Assembly: GCF_001592285.1 (NCBI RefSeq)
Contig: NZ_BCWQ01000018.1
Coordinates: 34,861-98,860, forward strand
Source of the DNA: Hydrogenophaga pseudoflava NBRC 102511
GTDB taxonomy: Bacteria > Pseudomonadota > Gammaproteobacteria > Burkholderiales > Burkholderiaceae_C
Length of the DNA: 64,000 nt
Direction of reading: 5' to 3'
A program made the translations under genes and the position numbers. Numbering within the stretch: the stretch's first letter is position 1; every line of letters starts with the position of its first letter. Below, piece after piece: positions 61,789 through 64,000 of this stretch. The notes under the pieces were generated by a model. The model saw only the letters and a list, made by a program, of their open reading frames with translations. It searched no databases and was not told where the DNA came from.

Positions 61789-63891
61789 ATGGCACGCACC
61801 ACGCCCCTTGAGCGTTACCGCAACATCGGTATTTCGGCCCACATTGACGCCGGCAAGACCACCACCACCGAGCGCATCCTGTTCTATACCGGTGTGAACC
61901 ACAAGATTGGTGAGGTGCACGACGGCGCCGCCACTATGGACTGGATGGAGCAGGAGCAGGAGCGTGGTATCACGATCACGTCCGCTGCCACCACCTGCTT
62001 CTGGAAGGGCATGGACCTGTCCTACCCCGAGCACCGCTTCAACATCATCGACACCCCCGGCCACGTGGACTTCACCATCGAGGTGGAGCGTTCCATGCGC
62101 GTGCTCGACGGTGCTTGCATGGTGTATTGCGCCGTGGGTGGCGTGCAGCCCCAGTCTGAGACCGTCTGGCGCCAGGCCAACAAGTACAAAGTGCCCCGTC
62201 TGGCCTTCGTGAACAAGATGGACCGCACTGGTGCCAACTTCTTCAAGGTCTATGACCAGATGAAGCTGCGCCTGAAGGCCAACCCGGTGGCGATCGTGAT
62301 ACCGATCGGTGCCGAAGACAACTTCAAGGGCGTGATCGACCTCATCAAGATGAAGGCCATCATCTGGGACGAAGCGTCCCAGGGCATGAAGTTCGAGTAC
62401 CAGGACATCCCGGCCGACCTGCAGGCGCAGGCCGAGGAGTGGCGCAGCAAGATGGTCGAGGCAGCCGCTGAAGCCAACGAAGAGCTGATGAACAAGTACC
62501 TTGAGGAAGGCGACCTGACCGAAGCCGAAATCAAGGCCGGCATCCGTGCGCGGACGCTGGCGGTTGAGATCCAGCCGATGCTGTGCGGTACCGCCTTCAA
62601 GAACAAGGGTGTGCAGCGCATGCTGGACGCCGTCATCGATTTCCTGCCTTCGCCGGTGGACATTCCGCCCGTGGCAGGTACCGACGACGATGACAAGGAA
62701 ACCTCCCGCAAGGCTGACGACGAAGAGAAGCTGTCCGCCCTGGCGTTCAAGCTCATGACCGACCCGTTTGTGGGGCAGCTGACTTTCGTTCGCGTGTACT
62801 CGGGCGTGCTCAAGAAGGGCGACACCGTCTACAACCCGATCAAGGGCAAGAAGGAGCGCATCGGCCGTATCGTGCAGATGCACGCCAACAACCGCCAGGA
62901 AGTCGAAGAAATCCGGGCAGGCGACATCGCTGCCTGTGTGGGCCTGAAAGATGTGACCACGGGCGAAACCCTGTGCGATCCGTCCGCCATCATCACCCTG
63001 GAAAAGATGGTCTTCCCTGAGCCCGTGATCGCGCAGGCCGTGGAGCCCAAGTCGAAGGCCGACCAGGAAAAGATGGGCATCGCCCTGGGCCGTTTGGCTG
63101 CCGAAGATCCGTCCTTCCGTGTCAAGACCGACGAAGAGTCCGGTCAGACCATCATTGCCGGTATGGGCGAGTTGCACCTGGAGATCATCGTCGACCGCAT
63201 GAAGCGCGAGTTCGGCGTGGAAGCCAACGTGGGCAAGCCGCAGGTGGCCTACCGCGAAACCATCCGTGGCACCGTGGAAGAAGCCGAAGGCAAGTTCGTG
63301 CGCCAGTCCGGCGGCAAGGGCCAGTACGGTCACGTGGTGTTCAAGATCGAACCACAGGAGCCGGGCAAGGGGTTCGAGTTCGTGGACGCCATCAAGGGCG
63401 GTGTGGTGCCGCGCGAATACATCCCTGCTGTGGGCAAGGGCGTGGAAGAGGCGCTGAACCAGGGTGTGCTGGCCGGGTATCCGGTGGTCGACGTGAAGGT
63501 CACTCTGCATTTCGGTTCGTACCACGACGTGGACTCGTCCGAACAGGCGTTCAAGATGGCCGCCATCTTTGGTTTCAAGGAGGGCTGCCGCAAGGCTCAG
63601 CCCGTCATCCTCGAGCCAATGATGGCCGTGGAAGTCGAGACCCCGGAGGACTATGCCGGTACCGTCATGGGCGACCTGTCTTCCCGTCGCGGCATGGTGC
63701 AGGGCATGGACGACATGGTCGGCGGCGGCAAGGCCATCAAGGCCGAGGTGCCGCTGTCCGAAATGTTCGGCTATGCCACCACGTTGCGCTCCATGACCCA
63801 GGGTCGTGCCACCTACACCATGGAATTCAAGCACTACAGCGAGGCTCCGCGGAACGTGTCCGAGGCCATCGTCGCCGCTCGTTCCAAGTAA
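61789..63891 (+). CDS. fusA: elongation factor G
   Basis: A 700-residue GTPase: P-loop [12 protein letters not shown], effector region [21 protein letters not shown] and NKMDRTGAN, then domains II-V with [15 protein letters not shown] and [15 protein letters not shown]. Translocates tRNA and mRNA on the ribosome. Confidence 0.98.
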   Translation: MARTTPLERYRNIGISAHIDAGKTTTTERILFYTGVNHKIGEVHDGAATMDWMEQEQERGITITSAATTCFWKGMDLSYPEHRFNIIDTPGHVDFTIEVERSMRVLDGACMVYCAVGGVQPQSETVWRQANKYKVPRLAFVNKMDRTGANFFKVYDQMKLRLKANPVAIVIPIGAEDNFKGVIDLIKMKAIIWDEASQGMKFEYQDIPADLQAQAEEWRSKMVEAAAEANEELMNKYLEEGDLTEAEIKAGIRARTLAVEIQPMLCGTAFKNKGVQRMLDAVIDFLPSPVDIPPVAGTDDDDKETSRKADDEEKLSALAFKLMTDPFVGQLTFVRVYSGVLKKGDTVYNPIKGKKERIGRIVQMHANNRQEVEEIRAGDIAACVGLKDVTTGETLCDPSAIITLEKMVFPEPVIAQAVEPKSKADQEKMGIALGRLAAEDPSFRVKTDEESGQTIIAGMGELHLEIIVDRMKREFGVEANVGKPQVAYRETIRGTVEEAEGKFVRQSGGKGQYGHVVFKIEPQEPGKGFEFVDAIKGGVVPREYIPAVGKGVEEALNQGVLAGYPVVDVKVTLHFGSYHDVDSSEQAFKMAAIFGFKEGCRKAQPVILEPMMAVEVETPEDYAGTVMGDLSSRRGMVQGMDDMVGGGKAIKAEVPLSEMFGYATTLRSMTQGRATYTMEFKHYSEAPRNVSEAIVAARSK

Positions 63892-64000
63892 TCAGATCGG
63901 TCTTCGGCGCCCGTCGGGGTGGGCCGGCTGCCCGTGGCAGGCCCGTGCCGGAGACGTTAAACACTCACGGGTTTTGTTCTTTCAACAGAGGTATTTGCAA
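63892..64000 (+). promoter_or_regulatory. probable leader of tuf
   Basis: A structured leader: CCCGTG (63942-63947) / CACGGG (63966-63971) hairpin with TTTT, then CAGAGG ending the window ten bases later, which looks like a ribosome site for a start just outside. By str-operon order the gene should be tuf. Confidence 0.45.

Overview
The window is high-GC DNA with the gene density and short spacers of a betaproteobacterial chromosome. The housekeeping genes (hemB, hemJ, radA, ilvE, dacC and the rpsL-rpsG-fusA block), the Bug-type solute-binding protein and the phenol hydroxylase cluster with an embedded LysR gene point to the family Comamonadaceae, with a Hydrogenophaga- or Comamonas-like organism as the best guess. 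No rRNA, tRNA, transposase, integrase or CRISPR array was found.

Layout. 1-14.7 kb: ordinary core genes (LysR regulator, MBL-fold hydrolase, M48 protease, AmpG-like permease, acyl-CoA ligase, an OmpR-type two-component system, GT2, ilvE, radA, a J-domain-like protein, nitronate monooxygenase). 14.75-23.3 kb: a plus-strand homoprotocatechuate (hpa) meta-cleavage operon, hpaR-G1-G2-E-D-F-H, then a class II aldolase and a ketopantoate-reductase-like gene, then hpaI. A pair of structured repeats sits between hpaE and hpaD. hpaBC is absent, so homoprotocatechuate must be made from genes elsewhere. 23.4-27.0 kb: a minus-strand trio (type I extradiol dioxygenase, class II aldolase-fold protein, orphan TRAP binding protein) with a divergent LysR gene, resembling a 2,3-dihydroxybenzoate/p-cumate type ring-cleavage unit. 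27.0-28.1 kb: a VOC gene preceded by a LexA-like box, and an orphan SSB-like gene. 28.1-48.6 kb: a complete phenol-to-central-metabolism pathway on the minus strand (dmpKLMNOP, dmpQB, dmpC, dmpD, dmpE, dmpH, dmpF, dmpG, dmpI homologues plus accessory genes). A LysR gene interrupts it, and it is driven by a sigma-54 promoter with an upstream activator site facing a divergent dmpR; a GntR-family gene follows dmpR. 48.6-64 kb: core genes again (MarC, MaoC, SDR, dienelactone hydrolase, CorA, hemB, hemJ, VanZ, a ferredoxin, dacC) ending in rpsL, rpsG, fusA and probably the tuf leader.

How it works together. Phenol hydroxylase (DmpKLMNOP) makes catechol. DmpB cleaves it, with ferredoxin DmpQ reactivating the iron. 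The semialdehyde goes through DmpC/DmpI/DmpH or DmpD to 2-oxopentenoate, and DmpE/DmpG/DmpF end at pyruvate and acetyl-CoA. The hpa branch takes homoprotocatechuate through HpaD, HpaE, HpaF, HpaG, HpaH and HpaI to pyruvate and succinic semialdehyde. Two parallel meta pathways and a third ring-cleavage unit therefore lie within about 33 kb.

The strongest unexplained signals are: the inverted pair of 36-nt-conserved elements with covarying stems at 18.2-18.45 kb; a GC-rich repeat family that has entered the coding sequence of an amidohydrolase; the class II aldolase-fold protein lacking all canonical metal histidines; the degenerate kinase/receiver protein at 55.4 kb; and a candidate small RNA with a CCUCC loop at 56.6 kb. 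All functional assignments are from reading sequence only; no database search was run.
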